Positions 44,229 through 54,999 of a DNA stretch of 64,000 nt are shown here, one piece after another (positions within the stretch are counted from its first letter, which is position 1; the number at the start of each line of letters is the position of its first letter). Source of the DNA: Ampelomyces quisqualis (lineage: Eukaryota > Ascomycota > Dothideomycetes > Pleosporales > Phaeosphaeriaceae); contig JAGTXZ010000014.1 of assembly GCA_018398575.1 (NCBI GenBank), positions 1-64,000 of the forward strand. Reading direction: 5' to 3'. The notes beneath the pieces are model-generated. The model saw only the letters and a program-made list of their open reading frames with translations, made no database searches and was not told the DNA's origin. The position numbers and the translations under genes were made by a program.

Positions 44229-45732
44229 TCAGTAGTCGTCACCACGACTCACCACCTCCTTGCAAGTTGGCCTAAGAATGAAGGTCTATGGTGTGTTAGC
44301 TCTAGCTTCACTGCGACGGCGACTTCAGTGACGTACATGTTCGCTCTGCGCAGTGTAACTGCCCTTGATATCGCACAGCGGCGGGTACGCCTCGACAATA
44401 CCAGCTGATACAAGGTTGTTCAAGCCTAGTAGGTACTTTTCATGGCCAAGACGGTCGAGGTATCTTCGACAGAAAGGTAGAGTGCCAAAGTTCTTTGTGA
44501 TGCTGTTGAGCAGCGTCTTTGCAGATGACACACGGAGTGCGACTTTAGGAGCGTCGTCGCGTTTTGCGTAATGTGAGGTTTCCATCTGTCGAACAGGTCA
44601 GTACAAGTGGGAGATGTTTTGGTGAACAACGTACATCGTCGCGAACGTAGCCCTTGCCTGTGCTACCAAAAGTCTCGATGGCGAACGTCTCGCCCTCCTC
44701 CATCTTCGTCTGATCACCGCCCTTGACGATCGGCACAGTTTTGCCGCCGTGGATAGTGTAGTGACCGATGCTGTGTCCGTTCAGATTTCGAATACACTTC
44801 ACGGGAAATGTCTCGCCCTTGATCTCGACCTCATAGCTTTCCATGACCTCTTGAATGGCCGCGCCAATATCCGACATCCTGACGTCGATGCCGGCTTCCT
44901 TGATACCAGCGTTTGTGGCAGCTTTGCAGGCCTCGACGAGGTTGTCGTATACCGGGTCGAAGGTCATAGTGAAGGCAGAGTCGACGATGCGGCCATTGAT
45001 GTGTACTCCGAAATCGACCTTCATGACATCCTCGTAGTTGACGACCATCTTGTTGCCAGCATTTGGCGTGTAGTGTGCGGCGCAGTGATTGATGCTGAGA
45101 CCGGTAGGAAAACCCATGCCGGCGATTTGTCCGTCTCCGTCCTCAAGACCTTGATGGCCTGTCAACGCGCGCACAGAGTCCTCAATACCCTCAGCAATCT
45201 CGGTGAGCGGCATGCCAGGCTTGATGAAGTTCCGTGCCCATTGTCGCACTTGGCGGTGAATCTCTGCGCCGCGACGGTAGTCGGTCAGGAAGTCGTTGTT
45301 CATGCGGTCGAGATGGCGCTTCTCTTCGCTCGTGGTCCGGTACGAGTTCTCGTTGAGGTAGTCGCAGATCTCGCCCTCGGGGTAGGAGTCGTTCAAGAAG
45401 ATGTCGTGGACGGGTACGCGAGGAGGTGCCGTCTGTGTCTTTGGTCCCGAAGCACCTGCGCCGGCCTTCTTCTTCTTTCTGGGCTTTCTCTTCTTTTTCT
45501 TCTTTGCTGCGCCTTCGCCCTCTGCTGGCGCGCCCTCTTCGGCCTCGTTGTCGTCGTCTGAGTCGTCGTGCTCTGCGTCGCCGTTGGTCTTGTCGCCGTT
45601 TTGTGTGCTCCCGTTGGTGGGCTTGCTCTTGCTATCGTCCACTGCGACAGTCAGCAAGGGCCAGGATTTCCTGTGGCAGCGGTTCTGCGTACACTTCAGG
45701 TCGGCGACACCGTCCGTGACTTGGGCCGCCAT
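44229..45732 (-). CDS. Methionine aminopeptidase 2
   Basis: Four exons, 45732-45693, 45641-44635, 44585-44337 and 44285-44229; 1353 nt, 450 aa. MetAP2 removes the initiator Met from nascent proteins with small second residues and is the fumagillin target. The N-terminus has an acidic block and then poly-Lys (KKKKKRKPRKKKK), which mediates ribosome association. Metal ligands are in place: KVDFGVH and VDSAFTM (two Asp), NGHSIGHYTIH (His), EEGETFAIETFGS (Glu) and the final Glu in YTAQSEH. The last exon codes TFILRPTCKEVVSRGDDY, the typical end of the family. The first intron (51 nt) is a multiple of three without a stop, so it can be mistaken for coding; removing it yields VADLKLDDSK. The Phe usual before the last Glu-His is Ser here. 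Confidence 0.95.
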
Positions 45733-45983
45733 GTTAAGCAGTAAAAAGCCCGCAAGGTGAAGGCTGGGAAGAAGAGGACACAAATTTGGTGCATCTTGAC
45801 GACTGGACTCGCCCCACTAGCCTCCAATGCCGTTGCAAGCAATCGGGGTGTCGGGTCTCGCTTAACTGGTTAGCCCCTGGCAATCGATAACGTACATGAC
45901 GTTTGCATGCGCCTAGCGGGATTCCACTTTCACCGTGGACAGCGCCTGTTCTCTTCTCCATTCTTCAGCCCCCGTAATGGGCA
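45733..45983. promoter_or_regulatory. Bidirectional promoter region, MetAP2 / J-protein
   Basis: 251 bp between divergent starts, the shortest such gap in the window. No specific elements were recognised. Confidence 0.45.
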
Positions 45984-46877
45984 ATGCCACCCCGCCCACC
46001 ATGTCTCCTGCGATTAGTCGCGCGTCCTACGCTGCCGTGCATCTCCAATGCATGCTTGCATCGAACAACCGCTGGGCGCTGTGCGCCAGCCCAAACGGCC
46101 CTCTTCCACACAACCACACCACGTCGAGCCGATAGCCTACCGAACCATTACCAGACGCTCGAAATATCCCCCACCGCGACGGCTGCTGAGATCAAACGCC
46201 AATTCTACACCCTCTCCAAGAAGAACCACCCCGACCACAACCGCGACGACCCCACCGCCTCGACACGCTTCGTCGCAATCAGCGAGGCATACCACACCCT
46301 CGGCGTACCCGAGAAGCGCGCACAATACGATGCCCAACTCCACCAGTCCGAACGCAGGAGCGGCTGGGGCAGAGGCAATCCCCAGCCGCAAGGAAGTTAC
46401 TCCTCGGCGTCATTTGGGTCGCGCCCACCCAGCGGACTGAACAAGAAGCGCTCGACGTTCCGCGGACCGCCGCCGAGTTTCTACAAATCGGGTGGCTATG
46501 GACAACATGGTGCCAAAAGGGCAGAGTACGCGCATCATGATGCAACGGGCGGACGGGATACAAAGGAAGCGCCAGAGGAGAGTTATGGAGATTTCGGAGG
46601 CGGGTATGGACCTGGGCAGCAGAAGCAAGGCCATCAGGTGCCGCACTTTGATGATAAGAGACACAAGGAAACGCACGATAGTGTGAATGATCATATTTGG
46701 GCCAGGAGAAGGAGAGCGCAGCGGGGGGCGGTGCATACAGATGTGGAATGGGAAAGAGGTGACATGCTGTTGAACTTCGTCATGGTCACGGGCGTGATAG
46801 GGTTTGTTGGCGCCTCTGCGCACTTCTTTGGCAATCGGAACGAGGCAGAAGAAAGCAGGCGCAAAGGCGAATTATAG
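45984..46877 (+). CDS. Membrane-anchored J-domain protein, probably mitochondrial
   Basis: Single exon, 297 aa. The first 50 residues are rich in Arg, Ala and Thr without acids (LLRLVARPTLPCISNACLHR, then LFHTTTPRR), fitting a mitochondrial presequence. The J domain covers about 54-117 and contains the HPD motif (KKNHPDHN), so it should stimulate an Hsp70. A Gly/Ser/Tyr/Gln-rich linker (about 120-235) follows. Near the C-terminus a hydrophobic segment (FVMVTGVIGFVGASAHFF, about 265-282) should span a membrane, leaving a short charged tail. The layout resembles DNAJC30/DNAJC4-type J-proteins of the inner membrane. The partner is unknown. Confidence 0.87.
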   Translation: MPPRPPCLLRLVARPTLPCISNACLHRTTAGRCAPAQTALFHTTTPRRADSLPNHYQTLEISPTATAAEIKRQFYTLSKKNHPDHNRDDPTASTRFVAISEAYHTLGVPEKRAQYDAQLHQSERRSGWGRGNPQPQGSYSSASFGSRPPSGLNKKRSTFRGPPPSFYKSGGYGQHGAKRAEYAHHDATGGRDTKEAPEESYGDFGGGYGPGQQKQGHQVPHFDDKRHKETHDSVNDHIWARRRRAQRGAVHTDVEWERGDMLLNFVMVTGVIGFVGASAHFFGNRNEAEESRRKGEL

Positions 46878-47046
46878 ACCTCAGCATCCACGAGAAACAC
46901 GACATGTAATGAGATGGATTGTTGTACATGCTAAATAGCCATACTACTCTCGCTCACTACACCAGACCAAATGATGAGATGGCGCGCTCTAGAACCAATG
47001 GAATCTAACAACCAACGCTTCACTCTTTTCCTACCTACCCGAGCGC

Positions 47047-48307
47047 TTAACCCTCGAAGGTGAAGCTGGTGCCGAGCTTGTGGCCGGCCTCGTTGAGCTT
47101 CTGGGTATCGAAAGAACCGCCAATGCCAAAGGTCAGGCCAGAGTTGACCTTGGTGTTGTAGGCGAGCGAGGCGATGCCGAGGTTGTTGATCTTGGCCTGT
47201 AGCCATATCGTCAGTCGCTTCATCACCTAGATGATCTTCAGGGTCCACTGCATACCTTGGCGAAAGAGAGAGGGTCGAGCTTGTACTTGGCAGCGAGCTC
47301 CAGACCGACGTTGGAGCCGGACTTGGAGTCCCAGGTAGCCTTGGCACCAGCCTCAACGGCGGTGTTGACCTTCTGGTAGTATGAGGCGGTGAAGACGCTC
47401 AGGGAGTTGGTGGCGGTGACGGCAGCGTTGTAGAGAGGAGTGGTGTAGCCAAGAGCAGCGCTGTACTTGGTGATGGCGGCCTTCTGGACATCGTAGCCAA
47501 CCTCTCCGCCAACGACGAAGCCGTCGTGAGCGACAACAGCGTCGGCAATGGTAGCGATGGCACCAGCAGGCGAGTAGTCGACGAAAGCACGGCCGTGGAT
47601 GTTGGGCTGCTTGAAGTGCAGGTTGAGCTTCTGGCCCTTGTTGCCAACGTTGGGAGCAAAATTGGACAGGACCTCGGCCTTCAAGCCGCTGGCAAAGGTG
47701 TCGTTGAGCTCGACCTTGGTAGCGAGCAGGTTGGCAGTGTTCCACGACTGGGTGATGCTGATGCCTGCGCGATCCGTCGTCAGCAAGCTGATTCCTATGC
47801 CCGTCGCTACGAATTTGCCCGGAGGCTGGGCTACGTGAAATAGGTACGAGGAAAACGACTTTGTTGAATGGACGGGTATTGACAGAGATGTGGAACGGGG
47901 CTTGATACCGTTGGAGAGAGCCTTCTTGCCCTCGAGCTGCAGCACACAGGATTAGCGCTTGTGACTTTGTCCTGGTCGTCGAGCACTTGCCGAGGAGGTG
48001 ACGGGCCCATTGTGCGCCGAGGTACCCTTGGCGGTAAAGTTTACGCCGTTGGGAGCCTTCAGCTTGACCTCCAGGGCCGCTACAAAAGCGTCAGTATAGG
48101 CGCGCGAGGCTCAATCCGTGTGCCCGACCTGCGGCGGTGTGGTAGAAGTCCTTGTTGATGAGCTAGGGAGCGGTGGTTAGCCATTGCGCAGCGAGCGAAT
48201 CTGCGGGCGCCCAAACGTACGTCATTGGAGGCTTTGGCGATGTCGCTGAAGGCAGGCGGGGGGAATTTGGGGACGATTTTCTCGACCCTGACGTATTCAG
48301 AAGACAT
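47047..48307 (-). CDS. Mitochondrial outer membrane porin (VDAC)
   Basis: Six exons: 48307-48221, 48162-48129, 48079-47991, 47936-47909, 47764-47256 and 47196-47047; 897 nt, 298 aa. VDAC forms the 19-strand beta-barrel that passes metabolites and ATP across the outer membrane. Landmarks are FSDIAKASNDLLINKDFYH, LNLHFKQPNIHGRAF, VGYDVQKAAITKYSAALGY, LSVFTASYYQKVN and the C-terminal beta-signal ending KLGTSFTFEG. The intron after exon 3 begins GCAAGT, a GC-AG intron; no GT donor nearby keeps the well-conserved TSSLEGKKAL join. The N-terminus carries about 15 extra residues (MSSEYVRVEKIVPKF) before the usual helix. The gene is divergent from chorismate synthase and convergent with the J-protein. 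Confidence 0.94.
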
Positions 48308-48840
48308 GGTTGCAGTCGTAACGGGGTAAGAGTTTACGGGGGTGTGAGGGGTGTTGTGGTGGTATATTGCCGAGGAAAAAACAACTCGGAGGTCAGGTCA
48401 GGGCCGCAGCGACGCTAGCGGCCGTATGCGGAAATTCTGAATTCACTCGAGCTGGACCAAACAGCCGACAAGGTGCATTCTTTTGCCCTGCGTCTGTCTG
48501 TTGCGTCTTGGCTCTTGACTTGGTCCCAGCCGATGAGCCTGGACTTGCGCACACCGAATCCCACGACACGGTCCCCGTAAGGGTCAGCATGAAAGACCCC
48601 GTTCGCGCTAGGTGGCCGACGTTCGGATTTGCACATCAGTGTCATCATCTGTCCAATCCACCCCACCTAGAGAAATAAATTCACAAACGAGTCTTTGTGT
48701 CGACACCATTTACACGCGCCTGTCGATTTCTCATGCATTGCGCTTTGGAAAGCTCGTGAAGCGCATTATTGGCTCTAAGCATTGGCGGAATCGCTCGCGT
48801 TCTTTGACACCATACCCTTCTTCGCCTCGGAGCTGACACA
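48308..48840. promoter_or_regulatory. Divergent promoter region, porin / chorismate synthase
   Basis: 533 bp between start codons. A short motif TTGGCTCT recurs at about 48506 and 48770 without clear meaning. The role is inferred from arrangement. Confidence 0.4.
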
Positions 48841-50162
48841 ATGTCTACCTTCGGTACGCACTTCAGAGTCACGACGTACGTGCAGATGGTTGTGAGTTGC
48901 GCGACTGTTCGCTGACTGCGTATCAGCTATGGCGAATCCCATTGCCTCTCCGTGGGTGCCATTGTCGACGGATGCCCGCCAGGCATGGCACTCACAGATG
49001 CCGACATCCAGCCCCAAATGACGCGCCGCAGGCCTGGTCAATCCGCCATAACAACACCCCGCGACGAGAAGGATCGTGTGGAAATCCAGTCTGGCACCGA
49101 GTTTGGCATCACATTGGGTACGCCGATTGGTCTCCGGGTCATGAACGAGAACCAGCGCAAGCAGGACTATGGCAATAAGACGATGGATATGTACCCAAGA
49201 CCCAGCCACGCAGACTGGACGTACTTGGAGAAGTATGGTATCAAAGCTAGCTCTGGTGGTGGCAGAAGCAGCGCGCGCGAGACGATTGGTGAGTCAGAAT
49301 ATCCGGATCATGTGACACCAATTGACGCCAGACAGGCCGTGTCGCAGCGGGCGCCATAGCGGAAAAATATCTGCGCGAAGCCTACGGCATCGAGATCGTC
49401 GCCTTCACTGCCTCCATCGGCAACACATTCCTCTTCCCGCCGTCGCCCGAGCATCCCACACCCACCACAAACCCAGAGTACCTCAAGCTGCTCGACTCCA
49501 TCACCCGCGACAAGGTCGATGAGTTCCTTCCCGTCCGATGTCCGAATGAAGACGTTACCAAGCGCATGGAAGATCTGGTAGCCAAATACCGCGACGCACA
49601 GGACAGCATAGGCGGCACGGTGACTTGTGTAATCAGGAACTGCCCCACAGGTCTTGGAGAACCATGCTTCGACAAGCTGGAGGCGAAACTCGGACACGCT
49701 ATGCTCTCTATCCCAGCGACCAAAGGCTTCGAGATTGGGTCGGGATTCGGCGGTGCGCAAGTACCAGGCTCGATTCACAACGATGCCTTTATCAAGGCCC
49801 CTGCAGTTCCTGCTGGCGAGAACCCTTCGGCAAACGTTCGTCGACCGAGGCTCACCACCAAGACGAATAACTCGGGCGGGATCCAAGGTGGAATCACAAA
49901 CGGCGCACCCATCTACTTCAATGTCGCATTCAAGCCTCCGGCGACGATTGGACAAGCACAGACAACGGTAACGTACGACGAGAATGATGGCATACTCGAG
50001 GCCAAGGGGCGACACGACCCCTGTGTTGTTCCTCGCGCGGTGCCAATCGTAGAGACAATGGCAGCGCTGGTCATCATAGATGCCGTGCTCGCACAACAGG
50101 CGAGAGCGGGCGCCAGAAGCTTGTTACCTCCGCTTGAGGGCGTCACACCTGTACGAAAATAA
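48841..50162 (+). CDS. ARO2: Chorismate synthase
   Basis: Three exons, 48841-48875, 48927-49288 and 49336-50162; 1224 nt, 407 aa. The enzyme converts EPSP to chorismate, the last shikimate step before aromatic amino acids, using reduced FMN. Fungal enzymes reduce their own flavin. The N-terminus MSTFGTHFRVTTYGESH is reached only by joining the 35-nt first exon. Signature regions follow: GAIVDGCPPGMAL, GGGRSSARETIGRVAAG (split by the 47-nt second intron), GFGGAQVPGSIHND, NSGGIQGGITNG and RHDPCVVPRAVPIVE. The length matches fungal Aro2. No organelle signal is seen; the enzyme is expected to be cytosolic. Confidence 0.97.
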
Positions 50163-51646
50163 ACCATCTGTCAAGGCTCATTAGCCGATGGCGGGAACAA
50201 TGTGCTGGGAGCCAGGTAATGCTCATGGCAGCCGTTGGCAAAGAGCTAGCGAGAGGCCATACGGCTATAGCATGTGTATATGTTAGGGTGTCGCTGTAGA
50301 TTTGTTCTTCCTCATCATAAGCAAATGGCAGATGTTTTTCTATTGCAGTCAGATGGTGGATTCTTGTACACGCCTTTCTAATATGGATCACGTGCCAGAT
50401 GTCAACCTACCGATCGAGATGCAGATGGCATTCCGGGCATCACTTCCACGCACACATGCCGACGAGATTGGATACTCGGTGATTCTAGCTACATTGAGAT
50501 AGAGTGGGTTTCGTTGCGAAATAATACACGGTATGGTGGCGAACTGCCAGCCTTGCTGATCTACCGATCGATGGCGCTGGCCAGTCCGCAGCCGCAACGT
50601 GCTGAACATTTACCGGGTCGCATCAAACGGGAGTCGAGAGGAAGACATCGATAGGATGATGCTTGACATGTTGCACGGCGCAGACAATGCCGGCACGCTG
50701 ATTCGGAATGCTTCACCTGCCCACCACGTCGTCTACAAGAATGCAATATGACCTCAGGATCAGCTCGGGATGCGGATGACGAGCTGCACGCCTGGTCATA
50801 TATACTGCAATCGGCCCTTCTGCAGCAGACGCTGAACATCCTGTCAAGGCAGGGATCGGAGGCCAGCGAGCACGTTGAACAGGCGAAGACCGACCCCTCT
50901 CGCCTCTTACCTCTCCACTTGTACCATCGAGATCACTCTTTGTCTCGAGGTGCTCAACCATGAAACGCAGTCTAACCACGTACTGCAGAGCAGCGGCAGA
51001 TCGTCCGTGTTGGCCAGCCGAGCGTTGCGGGCAGTACCCCAATCAGCATATCTCCACACGGTGAACGCCGCCGTGAATGATGGGGATTGCAAGTTTGCCA
51101 TGTCCATCGGCGACAGTTCCCATCACAACGAGCATGCACGGCTGTCGTCAACCATCACGGAACGGTCCCGGGTCTTGTTCCGTCGTGACGGGCTCTAACG
51201 AGAAGCGCGCCATGGCATTCTTCACTCGACACGGGGATTCGCATCTCGATTCGAGTTTCCCCCTTCGGCCGGTTTGATGGCAGATGAGTCGCCCTTTTGG
51301 CCACGCAACGTCACCTCTGGGTACCCAGCTTTTATGTTCCTTGTCTAGATCATCTGGCAGTCTCGTCAGTCGTACCCTGTCACAATGCCATCAATTGGTA
51401 CATGTTTGTTGCCACCCGTGCTGCCGCCCTGCCGAGAGTTAGTCCCACAAGCAAAACTACCAGAGGCCTGGCCTCTTCAGCGTCGCAGCTACTCGCACTT
51501 TGTCTGCCGAACACTGTCCTGTCTCGGTTACTAATGCTTGTTTTCGCCAGCAATCTCGTCAACGCCCCCGAGAATGTCAACAAGTTCTCTCGTCAGAGCC
51601 TGGGAGTCTGCAATTGATCTTCAGCGCTTTTTGATACCGCTCAGCA
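50163..51646. other. Intergenic upstream of a Zn2Cys6 gene
   Basis: 1.48 kb with no supported gene, probably including a long regulatory region and 5' leader for the regulator at 51647. Frames up to 110 codons lack any domain. Confidence 0.55.
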
Positions 51647-54500
51647 ATGGCCCGTGGCGGCGCTTCAGCGCACAAGGATGATCAACAAGCCCTGTCTCAA
51701 GGGGAGCCTAAAAGCAGCAAGCGGCGATGCGTACAATCAGCATGTGTGCCCTGTCGTAAACGCAAATCAAAGGTCAGTGCCACCCAACTTCCAGTCCTGG
51801 TCTAATTGCAGTGGTCCGATGGGGAGTTTTTTCCTCCGCGGATCCAGGATGGCACTCCTCATCCTGCGGCTTGGCTCTTACTTGCTGTACTCAAATCTAC
51901 GACATGCACTGCTAACAGTCCACCAACAGTGCGACGGCGGCGCACCCGTGTGCGCGACATGTATCGCGGTCTACAAAACCGAATGCTTCTACGATCCCGA
52001 GAGTGATAGTCGACGCTCAAAGCATGGCTTCACCTCCAGTACGGGTGCTGGCAGTGCTGGCACCAAGCGCGATGCTTCCCCAACCACTACAGCAGCCAGC
52101 AGCGAAAGTGCCCTGACTGCCGAATCCCTCATCAACTCACTTCGGAGACTACCAGAAGAAGAAGTTTTGACCTTCATCTCACTGGTGCGCAGAGAACCCC
52201 AGCTCGACATTCCGACTCTCGCAGAGACGTGGCGCAGAACGGTAACACTAACTCCCAACATTCCGCTTCAAGGACACAGCCTGGAAGACGACCTGAGTGT
52301 TTTGTTAGGAAAGCCCGCCGTCACGCTCACGGGCCAAAGCAGACACTTTGGACACTCCGCCGGCCTGGGACTTGTTCCTGAAGATGAGGACTTTGGTGGT
52401 GGTCAGCTCAGGAAAAGTAGCGTGCACGTTGAACGGAAAGGGTCAACTTGGACGAACGTGACGAACGATTTGGACTTTGTAGAGAACCTGTTTGCACTCT
52501 ACTTCACGTGGAGCCATCCCTTCTACGTTCTCTTCAGCCGCGAATGCTTCTACAAGGACTTCAAGGCCGGTCGCGATAAATACTGCTGTTCTTTACTGGT
52601 CAACGCCATCTGTGCGTATGCCTGCCATCTCACGGACGACCCTGCTGGGCGAACGGATCCATCCAACTTTCGCACTGCAGGCGATCACTTCTTCGCAGAA
52701 GCCAAGAGGATACTCTTTGAAGATGAGACGCCGAGTCTTACCACCACCCAAGCACTATGTATCATGTCTATGCGCGAGCCAAGTACGGGACGCGATACCT
52801 CAGGCTTCAATTACATCGGTAGATGTATTCATATGTGTGTTGAGCTTGGACTGCATCTGAACAACAGCGCAAGCCCTGTACTTGGCCTGACGCCGAGCGA
52901 AATTGAGGTCAGGAAGGTCACTTTCTGGGGCTGCTTCATCATCGACACGTGAGTGCTCAAGAATCAAGAGGACAAGGAACATACTAACATCACATAGCGT
53001 ATACTCCTTAGTCACAGGTCGCATCGCACAGTTGCCCCGAGCTGCCATCACCCTCGACAAGCCAATCATGGACGAAGCTGCAGGCCTCCCTGAAGCAAGT
53101 GCAGAATTTTCTCGGGTGCAGCCAGGAGTCGTGACGACACGCATGTTTCTCCAGGAATTTGCTACGCTGTCTGAGCTGGTGAATGACAACAACTACATGT
53201 TCTTCGCGCCGAGAGAACCGCTCAACAGCCATAGAATTGTTGGTTGCTATAGCAAGTACAAAGCTTGGTATCAGAAACTACCGGTGGCTTTGGGAATCGA
53301 GGGCGTAAGACAACCTGAGCCTCATACGCTAGTATTGCAGTAAGTGCGATCCGCTCCGGGCAACTGCGGTGTCTGACAGTCTGCAGTATGCTCTATCACA
53401 CGCTCATCGTGCACCTTTTCCGTCCTATGCTCAAAGTTGACTTTGTCGGCTCAGATGTGCAGCCTCGCGAAGCCTGCATTGAAGCGGCTAACAAAGTTTC
53501 CGACATAATTCGCACCTATCGAAAATTCTACAATTTCCGCGTCGCACACCTCGCTATCCCCCACATACTTTTGACCGTTTGCATAGTGCATCTTCTCTAT
53601 TCGAGAGACAACAAGATTTCTTACGCGAACCTTGTCGAAGGATTGCAAGGTCTCGAAGATATACACGAATGCCACTACTTCGGGGCAAGGAGCTTCCGAA
53701 TTCTTCATACATTGGCAAGCACATGGGATCTGCCGTGGCCTGAGGAGCTCCGCGACTCGAAGCTCATTCCTCTCAGTCGGTCGGAGAAGCCACAGGGCAC
53801 GCTCAGTCCGCCAGCGGACCCGCTATTCATGGCGCCCAACACGTTTACAACTACTGGCAATCGTTTCGGCTCGAATGTACCGTACTCACAAATGGGACTT
53901 CTGGCAAGACGCGAAAGTCTGTCCATGTTCAATAACCAAGCCGGTCTACAGCTCGCCACGCACCCAGCCCTCACACGATCTGGCAGTGTGCCAGCCCTCC
54001 AACATCAGTCCCCCACAGTAGCATGTACTCCGACGCTACCATACGCCCCAATGTCCTTCCACGTCTCTCAGTCCACATCCTCTGTCCTATCCAACGTCAC
54101 CGCGCCCGCCCATTCTTCTTCCGCACACGATTGTACCGAACCTTTCTTTTGGACGCCCATTCCAGGCATGCCCGGCCCAATCGTCCCACGCAGCACTTTC
54201 CCACAAGTCGGACCCATGGAACTGGGCAGCGTCATCCAACCAGCAGACATGGTAGACAGGGGGTTCAAAGTAAGCCAAGATTGGCAGTCGAGCCACATCA
54301 GCGGGTTCCAAGGCGAAGGCAGCACCGGTCCTGGCTTCCGCGGCCCGACGCATCCTGTCGCATACTTGCACACCGACAGCGCCAGTTACGCGCCGCCAAC
54401 GAGTCGCGCGCAGTATCCGCGACCTGCGCCGCACAAGTCGCTCCAGCGTCCACAACAAGCTTACAAAAGTCCGCCTTGGTACTCGAATCACTTGAGCTGA
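51647..54500 (+). CDS. Zn2Cys6 transcription factor, xylanolytic/nitrate-regulator type
   Basis: Four exons, 51647-51772, 51930-52948, 52998-53339 and 53387-54500; 2601 nt, 866 aa. The zinc cluster uses C33, C36, C43, C50, C53 and C61, with a 157-nt intron directly before the third Cys codon. The middle homology region contains DFVENLFALYFTWSHPFYVL, FYKDFKAGRDKYCCSLLVNA, GRCIHMCVELGLHLN and KVTFWGCFIIDTVYSLVTGR, as in the NIT4/XlnR-like group. LYHTLIVHLFRPML opens the last exon. The C-terminal 250 residues are Ser/Pro/Gln-rich, as in activation domains. The target pathway is not given by sequence. Using the first-exon ATG at 51647 is needed to capture the first two cysteines. Confidence 0.93.
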
Positions 54501-54999
54501 CAGGTGCACGGGCAGCCTGGTAGCTCCATCAAGGCGTCCCATGGTGCTTCGCTACAGCGTGCTTGAGGGTCCGTGGCAGACTACGGTATCAGATTCAGAT
54601 GGACAGTAGGCTGCACCCGCACGCCTAGAATGTGTTTGTCCGGCGGTTGCCGCTTGGCGAATAGTAGTGGTGAGGATACTGGAGTGATGTAACAACTACT
54701 GACGCAGGGTGACGAGGTACGATCAAAAGGGAATGGAAATCTGGTGGGGATGGTATAGTGTGGTAACCAGTCAAGAATCTTCATGGTGGATTTGCACACC
54801 GAGAAATCTCGTCACCAGCTCATGGTCAGCTTTACTTATGCGTAATTAGATATCGATGACTAATTCAGTCCTCTACACTAAGACAAGATAGTTAAGGGTA
54901 TCCCAGAAGCTAAATCGATGCCACCACATATATCAGAATCAAATTTAGAAATAGATACCGACGCCACTAGACCATGCAGACAAACCACCACATCCCTCA
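54501..54999. other. Intergenic between convergent genes
   Basis: 499 bp between two 3' ends. Nothing was recognised. Confidence 0.6.

Noticed and set aside
44749..45561. 270-codon plus-strand frame opposite MetAP2
   Set aside because: It is a shadow of a highly conserved enzyme on the other strand.
45830..45900. tRNA-like stretch with GGTTAG and clustered GC
   Set aside because: It cannot be folded into a cloverleaf with proper A and B boxes.
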